Positions 62,387-64,000 of a stretch of DNA of 64,000 bases are shown piece after piece. The notes under the pieces were generated by a model. That model was not told where the DNA came from. It searched no databases and saw nothing but the letters and a program-made list of their open reading frames with translations. Numbering within the stretch: position 1 is the first letter of the stretch; each line of letters starts with the position of its first letter. Both the position numbers and the translations under genes were made by a program. The stretch lies in NCBI GenBank assembly GCA_016841325.1, contig JAENZJ010000017.1:1-64000 (forward strand), given 5' to 3'. The stretch is from Thermincola carboxydiphila. Its GTDB lineage: Bacteria; Bacillota; Thermincolia; Thermincolales; UBA2595.

Positions 62387-63274
62387 ATGGTTACTGCTGC
62401 AATGGTTAAAGAATTGCGGGAACGCACCGGGGCCGGGATGATGGACTGTAAAAAAGCCCTGGCCGAAACCGGGGGCGATATGGAAAAAGCAATCGAGTTT
62501 TTGCGCGAAAAAGGCCTTGCTGCTGCAGCCAAGAAATCAGGGCGTATCGCCGCTGAGGGACTGGTTTTGGCAAAAGTGGCTTCAGGGAACAAAAATGCCG
62601 TTCTTCTGGAAGTTAACTGTGAGACTGATTTTGTGGCCAAAACAGATGAGTTTAAGGCTTTTGTTGACGAAGTTGCTGACGTGATTTTACATAATAATCC
62701 GGCAGATGTTGACGAACTTCTTCAGGTTAATACAGGCAGCGGGACAGTAAGTGAAATGCTTACCGAAAAAGTAGCCAAAATCGGAGAAAACATTTCTATC
62801 CGCCGATTCGCGTCCTTTGCGACCACTGACGGATTTGTAGAGGCTTATGTTCATGGTGTGGGACGTATCGGTGTTTTAGTCGAGCTTACGGGCAATGCGG
62901 ACAACATTAGTGAGGTTGCCAAAGATGTGGCCATGCAGGTTGCTGCATCCAAACCCGACTATACCACCCGTGACCAGGTCCCGGCCGAGGTTATTGAAAA
63001 AGAAAAGGAAATCCTTAAAGTTCAGGCCATGAACGAAGGGAAACCTGAAAATATTGCCGAAAAAATTGTTATGGGCAGAATAGACAAATTTTACAAGGAA
63101 AACTGCCTGGTTGAACAACCGTTTATTAAGGACACTGATATAAATGTCCAGCAGATGCTTGACCAAAAGCAGGTTAAGGTATCCCGGTTTATCCGTTTTG
63201 AAATGGGTGAAGGACTGGAAAAGAGAGAAAACGACCTGGCGGCAGAGGTTGCCGCCATGCAGAAAAAGTCTTAG
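62387..63274 (+). CDS. tsf: elongation factor Ts
   Basis: A 295-residue EF-Ts, the guanine-exchange factor for EF-Tu. It begins [25 protein letters not shown], then [17 protein letters not shown] and [13 protein letters not shown]. It has the longer, two-repeat form. AAGGAGGATA precedes the ATG. Confidence 0.98.
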   Translation: MVTAAMVKELRERTGAGMMDCKKALAETGGDMEKAIEFLREKGLAAAAKKSGRIAAEGLVLAKVASGNKNAVLLEVNCETDFVAKTDEFKAFVDEVADVILHNNPADVDELLQVNTGSGTVSEMLTEKVAKIGENISIRRFASFATTDGFVEAYVHGVGRIGVLVELTGNADNISEVAKDVAMQVAASKPDYTTRDQVPAEVIEKEKEILKVQAMNEGKPENIAEKIVMGRIDKFYKENCLVEQPFIKDTDINVQQMLDQKQVKVSRFIRFEMGEGLEKRENDLAAEVAAMQKKS

Positions 63275-63298
63275 CCCAGTATGGCTTGAGATCATCTG

Positions 63299-63331
63299 AA
63301 AAAGAGAACACCCAGTGTGTTCTCTTTTTTT
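63299..63331 (+). terminator. terminator after tsf
   Basis: AAAAAGAGAACAC, loop CCAGT, GTGTTCTCTTTTTTT: a 9-bp core with extended A-U pairs and a T-run. It separates tsf from pyrH. Confidence 0.9.
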
Positions 63332-63333
63332 AA

Positions 63334-64000
<667 letters not shown>

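Overview
The window looks like a chromosomal segment of a motile, probably endospore-forming anaerobic Firmicute of the Peptococcaceae type (Clostridia). This is inferred from the gene order dprA-topA-trmFO-xerC-hslV-hslU-codY-flgB...sigD...rpsB-tsf-pyrH (the order seen in Bacillus subtilis), from corrinoid methyl-transfer genes, Hdr-like iron-sulfur proteins and a SleB-type cell-wall hydrolase, and from strong AGGAGG ribosome sites with many TTG/GTG starts. No species is assigned.

Region 1 (1-5.8 kb): a corrinoid methyl-transfer set (MtaA/UroD-like methyltransferase, CobW-type GTPase, corrinoid protein), then a c-di-GMP-I (GEMM-I) riboswitch with a strong hairpin in front of a chemoreceptor that lacks an outside sensor domain, then a LysM/SleB hydrolase.

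Region 2 (5.8-14.2 kb) is the most interesting part. It is a selenium-linked locus with three genes that contain an in-frame UGA followed at the right distance by a SECIS-type hairpin: selD (Sec18), a DsrE-family protein (Sec77) and a ten-helix membrane protein (Sec323). A conventional stop-codon reading truncates or splits all three. They sit with a divergent LysR regulator, a NifS-like PLP enzyme, a dihydrolipoyl-dehydrogenase-like flavoprotein, an HdrE/NarI-like membrane protein and an HdrD-like iron-sulfur protein. A 34-bp sequence with 30 identities occurs both in the lysR-selD gap and upstream of the membrane selenoprotein gene, so one regulator probably controls both transcription units.

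Region 3 (14.3-27.7 kb): a sensor kinase, a Ku / LigD-ligase / LigD-polymerase end-joining set (the last two split by one in-frame stop), then dprA, topA, trmFO, a hemolysin-III-family protein, xerC, hslVU and codY.

Region 4 (27.7-61.4 kb): a MITE-like element and a long leader precede a very large flagellar-chemotaxis operon. The leader carries a second GEMM-I aptamer directly upstream of flgB; its 5' and 3' halves are separated by about 95 nt inserted at the tip of P3. The operon runs flgB, flgC, fliE-J, a MotE-like gene, fliK, flgD, flgE, flbD, fliL, fliM, fliY, cheY, fliO-R, flhB, flhA, flhF, flhG, a YcgR-like PilZ gene, cheB, cheA, cheW, cheC, cheD, sigD, a FapA-like gene and three small genes of unknown function. 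Three untranslated gaps inside it (flgB-flgC, motE-fliK and the flgE leader) can form extensive RNA or cruciform structure. Together, two riboswitches and a PilZ protein tie motility in this organism to c-di-GMP at both the RNA and protein levels. No cheR, motAB or flagellin gene lies in the window.

Region 5 (61.4-64 kb): rpsB, tsf and the start of pyrH, with their own promoter, leader and terminators. No tRNA, rRNA, CRISPR array or transposase gene was seen.
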